Origin: JAAEKA01 sp049299095
GTDB lineage: Bacteria; Chloroflexota; Anaerolineae; JAAEKA01
Direction of reading: 5' to 3'
Length of the DNA: 64,000 bases
Assembly (NCBI GenBank): GCA_049299095.1
Contig: JBAQWV010000022.1
Span: forward strand, 1-64,000
The translations under genes and the position numbers were made by a program. Under the pieces are notes generated by a model. The model made no database searches. It worked only from the letters and a program-made list of their open reading frames with translations, and was not told the origin of the DNA. Shown here in pieces: positions 49,719 through 58,545 of this stretch (position 1 is its first letter; every line of letters begins with the position of its first letter).

Positions 49719-51047
49719 TTATACCCAACCGCGCAGCTTCATGGCGCGCGCCACGCGATCCACGCTGACCAGATAGGCGGCCAGACGATTATGCACCTTC
49801 ATGCGCGTTGCCATGTCGTGTACGCTGTGAAATGCGGCGGTCATCTTCTGGTCGAGGCGGTGATATACTTCGTCCTCGGTCCAGTAGTAGTTGTAGGCGT
49901 TTTGCACCTGCTCGAAATAGCTGACGGTGACGCCACCAGCGTTGCATAAAAAGTCGGGGATGACAAAAATACCGCGTTCATGCAAAACCAGGTCGGCTTC
50001 GGGGGTGGTGGGGCCATTGGCTGCTTCGGCCAGTACCTTCACCTGCGGTGAAATATCTCCGACGTTGTGGCCGGTGATCATATTCTCCAGCGCGGCCGGG
50101 ATCAGCACATCTACATCCAGTGAGCGCCAGGCATCGCCATCGCGCATTTCATAGCCCGCGGCCTGTGCCTTGGCCTTGTTGATCGTGCCAAACGAATCGG
50201 AGATGCTGCGCAGGAAGAGCGGATCAATGCCGTCGGCCTTGTAATAGGTGTAGGCGGTCTGGTCTTCGTGGTCCCAACAGGAGACGCAGAGCAGTTTGCC
50301 CCCCAGCTTCTGGGTGTAATGGATCGCGGTCGCCTGGCCGACGTTGCCGAAACCCTGCATGGACGCGGTGGTCTTGCTAGAGTCCAGGTTCAGCACCTTG
50401 AGCGCCTCGCGAATTGTGACGACCACACCCAGGCCGGTGGCTTCGGCGCGGCCAGCCGAACCGCCCAGCGCCAGTGGTTTGCCAGTGATGGCACCGGGCA
50501 CATGGCGACCGTGGATCGTCTCGTATTCGTCCAGCATCCAGGCCATAACCTGTGAATCGGTGTACACATCCGGCGCGGGCACGTCCACGTCGGAGCCAAT
50601 GAAGCGCGCCACGCGGCGCATAAAGCCGCGGCTCAGACGCTCTTTCTCACCCATAGACAGATCTTTGGGGGAGCAGGTCACGCCACCCTTGCCGCCGCCC
50701 AGCGGAATATCCACCACCGCGCATTTCCACGTCATCCAGGCAGCCAGCGCGCGCACCGTGTCAATCGTCTCCAGCGGATGGAAGCGCAGACCACCCTTGG
50801 CCGGGCCACGCGCATCATTGTATTGCACGCGATAACCATGAAATATTTGCGTGCTGCCATCATCCATCTTGACCGGAATGGTAAATTGCAATTCGCGCAT
50901 GGGCCAGCGTAACATTTGGTGCGTGGCATCGTCCAGTTCGAGGATATCCACTGCTTCATCCAGTTGGTGCTGGGCAATCAGAAACGGATTGGTTTCGGCG
51001 TCCGCGGCAGCAACCTGGGCCCCCGATGCGGGCAATTTTGTGGCCAT
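49719..51047 (-). CDS. gdhA: Glutamate dehydrogenase
   Basis: A 442-residue Glu/Leu/Phe/Val dehydrogenase of the hexameric type. The catalytic Lys lies in VVDIPLGGGKGGVTCSPKDL, the substrate-binding part in RVQYNDARGPAKGGLRFHP, and the nucleotide loop in MQGFGNVGQATAIHY. It interconverts glutamate and 2-oxoglutarate. The start is ATG 51047 (MATKLPASG) with AAAGGAG upstream; another ATG lies 8 codons earlier, before the ribosome binding site. Coenzyme preference is not readable with certainty. Confidence 0.94.
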   Translation of the reverse strand: MATKLPASGAQVAAADAETNPFLIAQHQLDEAVDILELDDATHQMLRWPMRELQFTIPVKMDDGSTQIFHGYRVQYNDARGPAKGGLRFHPLETIDTVRALAAWMTWKCAVVDIPLGGGKGGVTCSPKDLSMGEKERLSRGFMRRVARFIGSDVDVPAPDVYTDSQVMAWMLDEYETIHGRHVPGAITGKPLALGGSAGRAEATGLGVVVTIREALKVLNLDSSKTTASMQGFGNVGQATAIHYTQKLGGKLLCVSCWDHEDQTAYTYYKADGIDPLFLRSISDSFGTINKAKAQAAGYEMRDGDAWRSLDVDVLIPAALENMITGHNVGDISPQVKVLAEAANGPTTPEADLVLHERGIFVIPDFLCNAGGVTVSYFEQVQNAYNYYWTEDEVYHRLDQKMTAAFHSVHDMATRMKVHNRLAAYLVSVDRVARAMKLRGWV

Positions 51048-51356
51048 AAGAACTTTCTCCTTTGAAAGCAAACGGATAGAAGGCGAAATTTCGACGTTTA
51101 GAAACTATTTAACCCACGACTTCGCAAGTCAGCGACTTCCGAAGTCTACTCTGCCACAACAACCATTGACCTATTCGCCGGTGTTTGTTGTGCGCAGCCT
51201 GTGCGCCATTGCACAACTATCACATCATTATCGCCGGTTTTAGCACAGAAGCAAATGATCCGCGTCATGTTTTGCGCTTTGGCGGGCAAGCTTCAATACT
51301 CATGGCGCGCTTTGATCGCGCCAAACGCGGCAAAGCAGGAATTCTTGTGTAACAGT
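51048..51356. other. Intergenic region upstream of gdhA
   Basis: About 310 bases without a gene. It holds an inverted repeat GACTTCG/CGAAGTC (51118-51124, 51140-51146), a possible operator about 70 bases before the gdhA start, and a weak GC hairpin GGCGCG/CGCGCC around 51304-51322 after the cyclase-family gene. No other signal seen. Confidence 0.45.
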
Positions 51357-52076
51357 TCAACTTGCGCAAAACCGACGGGCGCTCGCTTCCTCGAAAACGG
51401 CCACCGCGCGCACCGGCGAACCGGTGCCGCCACGAATGCGCAGCGGCAAGGCAATGAAACGAAAACGCCCCCGCCCCACCAGCCGGTAGAGGTTAACCAT
51501 GTTTTCGTAGTGGGTAAAACCCAGCTCGCCGCAGATGCGATGCACAGCTTTGTTGGACACATGGCGCACGCCCGGAGCCATCGGCTCGACGCCGAACGCG
51601 GCGATGCCCTGTTCACCCAGCCAGCGCGCGGCGTCTGCGCTTAGACCGGGGCCGCGCGGCCAGTCGGCCGTGCCGAATGTGCGCCGGTAATGGTCGGTGT
51701 AGAGCAGCACCGTGTCGCCTTGTTCGATGGCGAGGTCGGCCACGACCAGCGCGGCGCGCAGCTCGTCCGGCTCGATCAGCTCGTCCGGCCCCTTGTGCGA
51801 CAAATCCAGGCACAGGCCGGCGGTGTAGAACTGGCTAAGCGGCATGGTGTCAATGGACTGGCCGCGCTGCGCCCGGCCCATGTGGTTGAGCGCATCCACA
51901 TGCGTACCGGTGTGCTCGCTCAGTGCCAGACGATTAACCGCGGGCGAGGTGGTGGCACTGTCCAGCCCTTCCCATTGCTCATGCGTGGCGTGGACAGCGA
52001 CGCACACCGGCGGCATCCCATCGAAAACCGGCATTCCATCGTAGATTTCCTGGCTCAGATCAATGATTTCCGGCAT
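51357..52076 (-). CDS. Cyclase-family metal hydrolase (kynurenine formamidase-like)
   Basis: A 239-residue protein of the cyclase/KynB group. The metal-binding signature EHTGTHVDALNHM (H-x-G-T-H-x-D-x-x-x-H) is intact, and the N-terminus MPEIIDLSQEIYDGMPVF is typical. Relatives hydrolyse N-formylkynurenine, isatin or related amides, or act in polyketide cyclisation. No tryptophan catabolism genes are near, so the substrate stays open. It starts 11 bases after the stop of a small membrane protein gene in the same direction. Confidence 0.88.
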   Translation of the reverse strand: MPEIIDLSQEIYDGMPVFDGMPPVCVAVHATHEQWEGLDSATTSPAVNRLALSEHTGTHVDALNHMGRAQRGQSIDTMPLSQFYTAGLCLDLSHKGPDELIEPDELRAALVVADLAIEQGDTVLLYTDHYRRTFGTADWPRGPGLSADAARWLGEQGIAAFGVEPMAPGVRHVSNKAVHRICGELGFTHYENMVNLYRLVGRGRFRFIALPLRIRGGTGSPVRAVAVFEEASARRFCAS

Positions 52077-52087
52077 AGATCAGGCCC

Positions 52088-52633
52088 TCAGGCACGGTGC
52101 AGACGCCGGGAGAGCAGCCCTGCCAGCAGCGCATAGACCATCCCCAGCCCGACGAGGGTGAACTTGATCAGCGCGGCCAGGCGGGCCACTGCGGGCAGGC
52201 TGGTGCTGGCTGACCCCAGCAGCAGGCGGATCAGCGCGTAGTTCTCCAGCATGTCGCAGGTGGCAGCGACCAGTAGCGCCCACGCCAGCGCCACGCCCAG
52301 ATGGCGCAACCACGAGTGCGCGGCGAAACGCTGGCTGGTCAGCGCGCAGGCCAGGCCGATGCTGCTGGCATAGGCGGCTATGAACAGATAGTCCAGCCCC
52401 AGGCTCAAGCCCGCGGCCACGCGGGCTGTGACATCCCAACTGGCAAGAATGGCCTGCGTAGCCGCGGGGGTGCCGGCCAGCTCGTAGGCGACGATGCCGG
52501 AGGGCGCGGCCGCGCTGCGCAGCGGGGCGTTGATGACTTGCAGCACCACCAGCAGCAGCAAGGTCAGCATCAGAGTGATTAGGAAGGCCGGTTTTTGTGT
52601 GCGAGCAGGTAACCAGGTCCAGGGATGGGGCAT
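52088..52633 (-). CDS. Small membrane protein, unknown function
   Basis: A 181-residue protein with about four transmembrane helices (AFLITLMLTLLLLVVLQVI; LSLGLDYLFIAAYASSIGLA; LGVALAWALLVAATCDMLE; LIKFTLVGLGMVYALLAGLL). The motif LDYLFIAAYA followed by a polar CDMLENYALI helix is reminiscent of small uncharacterised membrane families. No charged active site is evident. It lies between another membrane protein and the cyclase-family gene in one run of four genes. Confidence 0.75.
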   Translation of the reverse strand: MPHPWTWLPARTQKPAFLITLMLTLLLLVVLQVINAPLRSAAAPSGIVAYELAGTPAATQAILASWDVTARVAAGLSLGLDYLFIAAYASSIGLACALTSQRFAAHSWLRHLGVALAWALLVAATCDMLENYALIRLLLGSASTSLPAVARLAALIKFTLVGLGMVYALLAGLLSRRLHRA

Positions 52634-52648
52634 AAAAACCTCGCTGCC

Positions 52649-53350
52649 TCAAGCAGCATGTGCGTGACGTGCCAATTGCGCGCCGTAGAAAGCAAAGATC
52701 AGTGTGCCCAGAGCAATGGACGCGCCGATCATTTGAGGCACGGCTACTTGCAGCAGGTACAGGGTCGTGCTGATGAGCGCCAACACACCTGCGGCGATGC
52801 CCAGCCACCACAGCGGTTTAGGCAGGAAGCGCGCTGTGGTGCGGCGGTCAGGCAAGAGCGTTGCCAGCGCGCCGAGGCCAAATGTGAAGGTTCCGGCGAC
52901 GAAGAGCGTGTCAAACAACGCCTTAAACCCAGCGTACACGCTGTCTGCGCCAGTCAGAGCTGCCATGCGCGGTAGAACGCCCGCGGCCAGCACATCCACG
53001 AACACAAAAATGATCACGCTCAAGGTCAGCAGCGCCCAGCCCAACCGTTCAACGGCGTGGCGGGCGGTAGCGGCGGCGAACAGGGCAGTGCCTGCGGCTA
53101 AAATAACGTCAGATACCACGCCGATGCTACCAGCCAGTTGTAGCCGCGGGCTGCCAGCCACAGTCGCCCGCAGTGCGTTGGCCCAAATGGGCTGTGGCAC
53201 GGGCAAAGCGGCCTCGACGGGGGAGAGCGCGTAAACAATGCTACCCACGAAAACACCAAAACTGCCCAAAGCGACTGCCCACCCGGCCCAGCGGCTGAAA
53301 TCGTGTGCCGCGGGTGTGGGCTGTGCGGGGTGTGGGGTTGTTTTCTTCAT
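52649..53350 (-). CDS. Multi-pass membrane protein, unknown function
   Basis: A 233-residue protein with about six helices (WAVALGSFGVFVGSIVYAL; LAGSIGVVSDVILAAGTALF; LGWALLTLSVIIFVFVDVLA; FKALFDTLFVAGTFTFGLGA; LWWLGIAAGVLALISTTLYL; IGASIALGTLIFAFYGAQLA). The layout resembles DUF4386-like proteins, but this is only an impression. It is 15 bases from the next membrane gene and 8 from rtcB, so all are probably cotranscribed. Confidence 0.75.
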   Translation of the reverse strand: MKKTTPHPAQPTPAAHDFSRWAGWAVALGSFGVFVGSIVYALSPVEAALPVPQPIWANALRATVAGSPRLQLAGSIGVVSDVILAAGTALFAAATARHAVERLGWALLTLSVIIFVFVDVLAAGVLPRMAALTGADSVYAGFKALFDTLFVAGTFTFGLGALATLLPDRRTTARFLPKPLWWLGIAAGVLALISTTLYLLQVAVPQMIGASIALGTLIFAFYGAQLARHAHAA

Positions 53351-53357
53351 TGGTCGG

Positions 53358-54533
53358 TTAGTCCTTGTACGGGTCCCATTCGTTTTCGCCGGCCATGGCT
53401 ACGCCGAGCGGTTTGAGCGTGTGGAGAATGCGAACGGTGTTGCTATGATGGGCGAGAACTTCGGGCAGGCGTTTGTAGCAGTGAGGCGATTCGTCTGTGC
53501 CCGCGCCGCGCAGCTCAACTCCCTGCTCCTTGACCCAAGCCATCATCATCTGCCGCGAAATCAGGCCGGGCGAGATCACCTTACCAGTCTTGCGGTTGAT
53601 CTTGCCGCGCGCTGCGGTGCGGCTCATCACGCGGCCCGCACCGTGGACGGTGGAATGGAGTGCGAGACTGGCTTCCAGCGCGTCGACGCCTTCCAGAATC
53701 ACTGAGATGTCGCCCATCGAACCGCCGACAAAGCCGCGCTGGCCGGGAAATGCGGGAGTTGCCCCCTTGCGCACCACCCACAGATCGCGGCCATTATGCC
53801 GCTCGCGCCAGGCGAAGTTGTGGTGATTGTGAACTTCGTCGAGGACGGTAGCACCGAGCAGCCGCGCCACCTCGCTGCACACCCAATCGCGGCCCGCGTA
53901 CGCGTAGCGTCCGGCCAGCGCCATGCAGGCCAGGTAGTCGGAACCGAGCGGCGAGTCAGCGTCCAGCACCAGCGGGTCTACCTCCATGCCGTCTTTGGCC
54001 CCGCCTGCTTCGAGGAAGTAGGTCGCTGTCTTGTGGCCGAGGCCGCGCGAACCAAAATGCACGCCGATCCAGACGCGCGCTTGCTCATCTTCAAACAAGT
54101 CTACGTAGTGATTGCCGGAGCCGATGGTGCCAAGCTGCTCGCTGGCCAGCTTTTTGAGCGGCGCTACCGCGGGAATGCGCCAGGCGGGATCGTCGAACAG
54201 GGCGTGATCTACGCGGATATTGTTTTTGCGGCCAATACCAAAGGAGAGATGCCCCCAAATGGCGTCCATGATGCGCTTGATGTCGGCGCGCACTGCGGAC
54301 GCGGGCAGATCAGTCAGCACGGCCTTGTTGCCGCAGGCGATGTCAAAGCCAACGCCGGACGGGCTGATCTTGTCTGCGTAGGCCACTACGCCACCGATGG
54401 GCACGGCGTAGCCGAGGTGGTGATCGGCCATTAACGCGGCGGCTTCAGCGTCTTTGGCGCAGTTCTTGATCTGACGCAGCGCGCCTTCGTCGGTTAAATC
54501 GCCCCAAACGGGGATGCCATTTACGAAGTTCAT
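53358..54533 (-). CDS. rtcB: RNA-splicing ligase RtcB
   Basis: A 391-residue RtcB of the shorter bacterial type. Metal-binding motifs are visible: SGVGFDIACGNKAVL (Asp, Cys), GSGNHYVDLFEDE, GVHFGSRGLGHKTA and NHHNFAWRE, and the guanylylated His is probably in the late HSTVHGAGRVMSRTAARG. RtcB joins RNA 2',3'-cyclic phosphate or 3'-phosphate ends to 5'-OH ends with GTP and Mn2+. No archease or RtcA gene is adjacent; two unknown membrane protein genes follow in the same direction. Confidence 0.93.
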   Translation of the reverse strand: MNFVNGIPVWGDLTDEGALRQIKNCAKDAEAAALMADHHLGYAVPIGGVVAYADKISPSGVGFDIACGNKAVLTDLPASAVRADIKRIMDAIWGHLSFGIGRKNNIRVDHALFDDPAWRIPAVAPLKKLASEQLGTIGSGNHYVDLFEDEQARVWIGVHFGSRGLGHKTATYFLEAGGAKDGMEVDPLVLDADSPLGSDYLACMALAGRYAYAGRDWVCSEVARLLGATVLDEVHNHHNFAWRERHNGRDLWVVRKGATPAFPGQRGFVGGSMGDISVILEGVDALEASLALHSTVHGAGRVMSRTAARGKINRKTGKVISPGLISRQMMMAWVKEQGVELRGAGTDESPHCYKRLPEVLAHHSNTVRILHTLKPLGVAMAGENEWDPYKD

Positions 54534-54850
54534 AGTGGTTCGAGAAAGGATGACACGGAATGCGGTTCTGTTAAGCCTGTTACATTAAATCAACAAATCA
54601 ACAACAGGCAAGATAACCGTTCTTGGTGAAAGTGTCAACTTCGCAAAATCTATTTCGGTAGAGGGCGGGATCAATGAAATTTGGACTTGCGTAGAATTCT
54701 GCCAGACAGAGGACATTCGTCACTCTGAACAAAGTAAAGAGCTTCAAAAGAGGGTGTTTTGGGCGGTTGCACGAGGTCTGTAAAAAGATTGAAGAGGCGT
54801 GGGTCTGACTGTTAACCGCCTTGCAGCCTGTTAAAACTGCTCGGCTTAGC
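54534..54850. other. AT-rich non-coding stretch before the ECF operon
   Basis: Noticeably richer in A and T than the neighbours. It has low-complexity AATCAACAAATCAACAA near the rtcB side and CACTCTGAACAAAGTAAAGAG (54720-54740), which resembles a decayed copy of a dispersed repeat. An open frame on the minus strand exists but has no homology signs. No riboswitch signature was found. Confidence 0.4.
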
Positions 54851-54852
54851 CC

Positions 54853-54877
54853 CGCACGTGGCGTTTGACGCCGCGTG
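54853..54877. promoter_or_regulatory. Palindromic operator candidate over the ECF promoter -35
   Basis: GCACGTGGCGT (54853-54863) and ACGCCGCGTGC (54867-54877) are inverted repeats with one mismatch around TTG. The spacer TTG is the start of the -35 box, so a bound repressor would block RNA polymerase. Confidence 0.6.
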
Positions 54878-54892
54878 CCCAACAGCGTACAA
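54864..54892 (+). promoter_or_regulatory. Promoter of the ECF transporter operon
   Basis: TTGACG (54864-54869), a 17-bp spacer, TACAAT (54887-54892). Leader of about 78 nt to the ATG at 54977, with AAGGGAG as ribosome binding site. Confidence 0.7.
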
Positions 54893-54976
54893 TCAGGCAG
54901 AAACTTGGATAAGGAAGCAAATAAGATATTGTGATGTACGTGCTGGGAAAAATCTATTTTGGAAGGGAGATAACCC

Positions 54977-55510
54977 ATGTCTGAACGAGTTTCACCCCGT
55001 GATATTGCCTTGACGGCTGTGATGATCGCGTTGGTTGCCGTAGTCACGCGCTTTTTGATCGTACCAGTCGGCGCAGGCTACTTCAACTTCGCTGATATGG
55101 CAATTTACTTCGTGGCCTTTACCTTTGGGCCGTGGATTGGCCTGCTGGCTGGCGGCATCGGCGCGTCTTTGGCCGACCTGAGCGCGGGCTATGCCGCGTT
55201 CGCGCCGCTCACGCTGCTAGCCCACGGCTTGCAGGGCCTCATCGCCGGTTATCTGATGACGCGGCTGCGCGGCGCATTGCCCACGCGCATGATCCTGGCG
55301 GCCCTGGCGGGGACCATCACCATGGCGGGAATTTATTTTCTGGGTGAATATTTCGGTGCGAGCTTTGGGTGGGGTGGCCCGGCTCAGGCAGTCACGGAAC
55401 TGCCCTTTAATTTGCTGCAAAATGTCGTTGGCGCAGCCGTAGCCATTCCGCTGTCACTGCTGATGCGCCGCGCCTATCCTCCCATTCTGCGCTACACCCG
55501 CGCGTCCTAG
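54977..55510 (+). CDS. ECF transporter substrate-specific (S) component
   Basis: A 177-residue membrane protein with about six helices and the conserved S-component block FNFADMAIYFVAFTFGPWIG followed by LAGGIGASLADLSAGYAAFAP. It begins MSERVSPRDIALTAVMIALV, including the Ala-rich helix 1 that contacts EcfT. The pattern is close to the PF07155-type S components, which import riboflavin, pyrimidine precursors or other vitamins; the ligand cannot be named. The ATPase and T genes follow directly. Confidence 0.85.
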   Translation: MSERVSPRDIALTAVMIALVAVVTRFLIVPVGAGYFNFADMAIYFVAFTFGPWIGLLAGGIGASLADLSAGYAAFAPLTLLAHGLQGLIAGYLMTRLRGALPTRMILAALAGTITMAGIYFLGEYFGASFGWGGPAQAVTELPFNLLQNVVGAAVAIPLSLLMRRAYPPILRYTRAS

Positions 55511-55521
55511 AGGCAACCAGC

Positions 55522-57252
55522 TTGCCAGCCTTGCTGCTTGAAAACCTGCATTTCAGCTATCCGCCGGTGTTGGCCGATGGAAAAACCAGCGAAATTTTGC
55601 AGGGACTGTCTTTGCGCGTGCCAGACGGCCAGGCTCTGGCGATCATGGGAGCCACCAGCAGCGGCAAAACCACGTTAGCCTTGATCCTGGCTGGGCTGGC
55701 TCCGCAAATGACCGGCGGCCAGCTAACTGGCACGGTACGGGTGGGCGGACTCGATGCAGCCCACACGCCGCCCGCCCACCTGAGCCGCACCGTTGGCTTG
55801 GCTTTCCAGGAATCCGAACGCCAGCTTTTTAACATGACCGTGGCCGAAGAAGTGGCCTTCGGTCTCGAAGGGCAGGCACTGCCGCCGGCAGAGATCGGCC
55901 CGCGCGTGGCGTGGGCCTTGCAGCGTACTGGCCTGACCGGTCTAGAGGAACGCTCTCCCTGGCAGCTTTCCGGCGGACAGCAAAAGCGCCTGGCAATTGC
56001 CAGCGTGCTGGCCTTGCAACCACCCATTTTGGTACTGGATGAGCCGATGGCCGGGCTGGACCCGGCGGGCCGTCGCGAGGTGGCCGCGTTGCTCAACGAA
56101 CTCAAGCGCACGCGTGGAACCACGGTGATCGTGCTGGAAAAGGATGCCGAGTTCAGCGCGCGCTGGGCTGAACGAGTGGTGGTGCTGGAGGGTGGCCGTG
56201 TGGCGCTGGACGGCCCGCCCGCTGACGTGTTTCAACGAGTCGAACAACTGCACACGATGGGCGTGGCCACACCGCAACTGGCTGAGCTGGCCGCGCGGCT
56301 GCGCGCGGGCGGGGAAACTGCTGCGTTTCTGACTGCGCAAGAAGCCGTAGCCTGGTTCATGCCCCGCTGGCAAGCGGCAGCAGCCACTCTACCGTCCCCC
56401 CCGGCTGCACCGACTGCCGCCGCGCCGCTGGCTGTGGAGGTGCAGGCTGTCACCTTTGCCTATGACCGCGCAGCCCCCGCACTGAACGCGCTGTCGTTAA
56501 CTGTTCCCGCGGGCCAGTTTGTGGCGTTGGTTGGCCCCAACGGCGGCGGCAAAAGCACGCTGGCGCGCCATCTGATCGGCCTCTTACGACCACAACGGGG
56601 CAGCATCACCATCAACGGTTCACCCGCGGCTACGCACGCGGTGGGAGAGTTGGCGCGCACGGTGGGGTATGTGTTCCAGAACCCCGACCGGCAACTCTTT
56701 GCGCCGTCGGTGCGCGAGGAAGTGGCGTATGGCGCGCGCAATCTGGGCTTGCGCGGCACGGCACTGGACGAACGGGTGGAGGATGCGCTGGCTGCGTTTG
56801 ATCTACAAAGCGCGGCGTCCATGCCGCCCGCGGTGCTGGGATACGGTCTGCGGCGGCTGACAACATTGGCTTCTGTGTGGGCGATGCAGCCCTCGATCTG
56901 GGTGTTGGACGAGCCAACCACCGGCCTCGATGCACGCCTTGTCGCGCTGCTGTTGGCGCGGCTGCACACGCTGCACGCGGCAGGCCGCACTATTTTGCTC
57001 ATCACGCACGACCTGAAGCTGGCCGCGCAGGCGGAGCGGATTGTGGCGCTGAGCCAAGGCGAGGTGGCGTTGGATGGTCCGCCCGCGGTTGTGCTGGCCG
57101 ATGAAGCACCGCTGGCCGCGCTGGCTTTACGTCCGCCACCGGTGACGCGGTTGTCTGCGCGGCTGGCAACGCGCGGGTTTCCGCACCCGCAACTGACCGT
57201 GGATGACTTTTTGCGGGCCTGGAACGGGCGCAACGCTCTAACAACGCCATGA
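55522..57252 (+). CDS. ECF transporter ATPase, fused EcfA-EcfA' (two NBDs)
   Basis: A 576-residue tandem ATPase, starting at TTG 55522. NBD1 is canonical: GATSSGKTTLALILAG, LSGGQQKRLAIASVLA, ILVLDEPMAGLD. NBD2 has GPNGGGKSTLARHLIG and WVLDEPTTGLD, but its signature is LGYGLRRLTTLA in place of LSGGQ, so one composite ATP site is probably weak. The two domains are joined by an Ala/Pro linker near residue 290-300. With the S and T proteins it forms the energy-coupling module. The first gene of the set ends 11 bases upstream. Confidence 0.92.
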   Translation: MPALLLENLHFSYPPVLADGKTSEILQGLSLRVPDGQALAIMGATSSGKTTLALILAGLAPQMTGGQLTGTVRVGGLDAAHTPPAHLSRTVGLAFQESERQLFNMTVAEEVAFGLEGQALPPAEIGPRVAWALQRTGLTGLEERSPWQLSGGQQKRLAIASVLALQPPILVLDEPMAGLDPAGRREVAALLNELKRTRGTTVIVLEKDAEFSARWAERVVVLEGGRVALDGPPADVFQRVEQLHTMGVATPQLAELAARLRAGGETAAFLTAQEAVAWFMPRWQAAAATLPSPPAAPTAAAPLAVEVQAVTFAYDRAAPALNALSLTVPAGQFVALVGPNGGGKSTLARHLIGLLRPQRGSITINGSPAATHAVGELARTVGYVFQNPDRQLFAPSVREEVAYGARNLGLRGTALDERVEDALAAFDLQSAASMPPAVLGYGLRRLTTLASVWAMQPSIWVLDEPTTGLDARLVALLLARLHTLHAAGRTILLITHDLKLAAQAERIVALSQGEVALDGPPAVVLADEAPLAALALRPPPVTRLSARLATRGFPHPQLTVDDFLRAWNGRNALTTP

Positions 57253-57294
57253 AAACAAAGTTGACCCGGGTCATTCGCTCGTTTTCGATGTGTT

Positions 57295-58086
57295 ATGTTG
57301 TTTGATTTCTACATTCCCGCGGCTGGCTGGTTGCAATGCCTCGATCCGCGCAGCAAACTGCTGCTGGTGTTGTGCGGCGCGGCGCTGTTTGTTGTGTTCA
57401 ATCATGTCTTGGCACTGCTGGCGCTGCTGCTTATGCTCCACGCGGGGCTGCTTGCCTCGCGCGTGCCGCTGCGCTCAATCGGCTGGGTGTGGCGGCAGTT
57501 GGCGCGCGTGCTGCTGGTGATCATGCTGGTGTTTCCCCTGTTCGCGCGTACAGGCGGGCCGGTTTGGTTCACGCTGGGGCCGCTGACGGTGACGTGGGCG
57601 GGTGTGCTGGCGGGCCTGGCCGCTGCGCTGCGCGTAGTGGGCATGTCGTTGCTCTTCTTTGTGATCCTATTCACGACGCGCCAGAACGATCTGGTGCGCG
57701 GCCTGGTGCGATTGGGACTACCCTTTGCCTGGGGGCTGACGCTGGCGATTGCGCTGCGCTACATTCCCACCTTTACCACTTCGATTACGCAGATCCAGGA
57801 CGCGCAGGCGGCGCGCGGTTGGCAGACCGCACGCGGAGATGTGTGGGGACGGCTGCGCGGGGTGGCGCCGGTGGTGGTGGCGCTGGTGATCGAGGTGTTG
57901 CGCACTGGTGACACGCTGGGGATGGCGCTGGCCGCGCGCGGGGTCGGCTCCGGCGAGCCGCGCACCGTCTGGCGCGACATTCATTTCCAGCCGCGTGACT
58001 GGCTGGTGAGCGCGGCGGCACTGGCCGCGACCGCGGGGTTGCTGTGGGCGCGCTGGGCGCTGGGCCTGGGCGCGGCGGTGTGGTAG
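57295..58086 (+). CDS. ECF transporter transmembrane component EcfT
   Basis: A 263-residue protein with about five to six helices. The two coupling-helix motifs for the ATPases are present: DAQAARGWQTARGD and ALAARGVGSGEP (A-x-A-R-G type). The N-terminus (LFDFYIPAAGWLQCLDPRSKL) matches the family start, in which the DPRSKL segment is conserved. Lies 42 bases after the ATPase gene; its TAG is followed at once by the next ATG, so the NUDIX gene is in the operon. Confidence 0.9.
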   Translation: MLFDFYIPAAGWLQCLDPRSKLLLVLCGAALFVVFNHVLALLALLLMLHAGLLASRVPLRSIGWVWRQLARVLLVIMLVFPLFARTGGPVWFTLGPLTVTWAGVLAGLAAALRVVGMSLLFFVILFTTRQNDLVRGLVRLGLPFAWGLTLAIALRYIPTFTTSITQIQDAQAARGWQTARGDVWGRLRGVAPVVVALVIEVLRTGDTLGMALAARGVGSGEPRTVWRDIHFQPRDWLVSAAALAATAGLLWARWALGLGAAVW

Positions 58087-58542
58087 ATGAACAAAGTGGC
58101 GTTGTGTTTGCCGCTGCGCGCGGATAGGCATGTGCTGCTGGGCTGGAAACAGCGCGGCTTTGGCGCGGGCAATCTGGTGGCGTTGGGGGGTAAGCTGCAA
58201 GCAGGCGAAAGCGCGGCGCAGGCCGCGAGTCGCGAGCTGTGGGAAGAAGCGGGCCTGATGGTGGATGTGAGCGATCTGCAACCCGCCGCGCAGCTTGCCT
58301 TCCTGTTTCCTGCGCGGCCAGTGTGGGATCACGCCGCGCAGGTGTTTGTGGTGCGTTGCTGGCAGGGGGAAAGCAAACCCAGCGAAGAAATGGCTCCTCA
58401 CTGGGTTGCATGGGACGCGTTGCCCTTTGCTGCGATGTGGGATGACAGCCGTTTTTGGCTGCCGCGCGTGCTGGCGGGCGAGTATGTGCGTGCGACCTAC
58501 GTTTACGGTGATGCGTTGACGGTGGTCGCGCAGCATGGCTGA
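58087..58542 (+). CDS. NUDIX hydrolase, MTH1-like
   Basis: A 151-residue enzyme resembling MTH1-type 8-oxo-dGTP/2-OH-dATP hydrolases: MNKVALCLPLRADRHVLLG at the N-terminus and a complete Nudix box, GGKLQAGESAAQAASRELWEEAGL. WVAWDALPFAAMWDDSRFWL near the C-terminus matches the W-x-x-x-D-x-P-x-x-x-MWxDD pattern of this subgroup, which forms the purine pocket. It starts directly after the EcfT stop and probably shares the ECF transcript. It is the third NUDIX gene in the window. Confidence 0.9.
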   Translation: MNKVALCLPLRADRHVLLGWKQRGFGAGNLVALGGKLQAGESAAQAASRELWEEAGLMVDVSDLQPAAQLAFLFPARPVWDHAAQVFVVRCWQGESKPSEEMAPHWVAWDALPFAAMWDDSRFWLPRVLAGEYVRATYVYGDALTVVAQHG

Positions 58543-58545
58543 CGA

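Noticed and set aside
54899..54976. TPP or other vitamin riboswitch in the ECF leader
   Set aside because: No CTGAGA-type or other conserved core could be seen in this 78-nt leader; the palindrome over the promoter offers another mode of control.
54598..55047. 149-residue ORF on the minus strand before the ECF operon
   Set aside because: It crosses the ECF promoter and the start of the S-component gene, has no ribosome binding site or family features, and its composition is that of AT-rich non-coding DNA.
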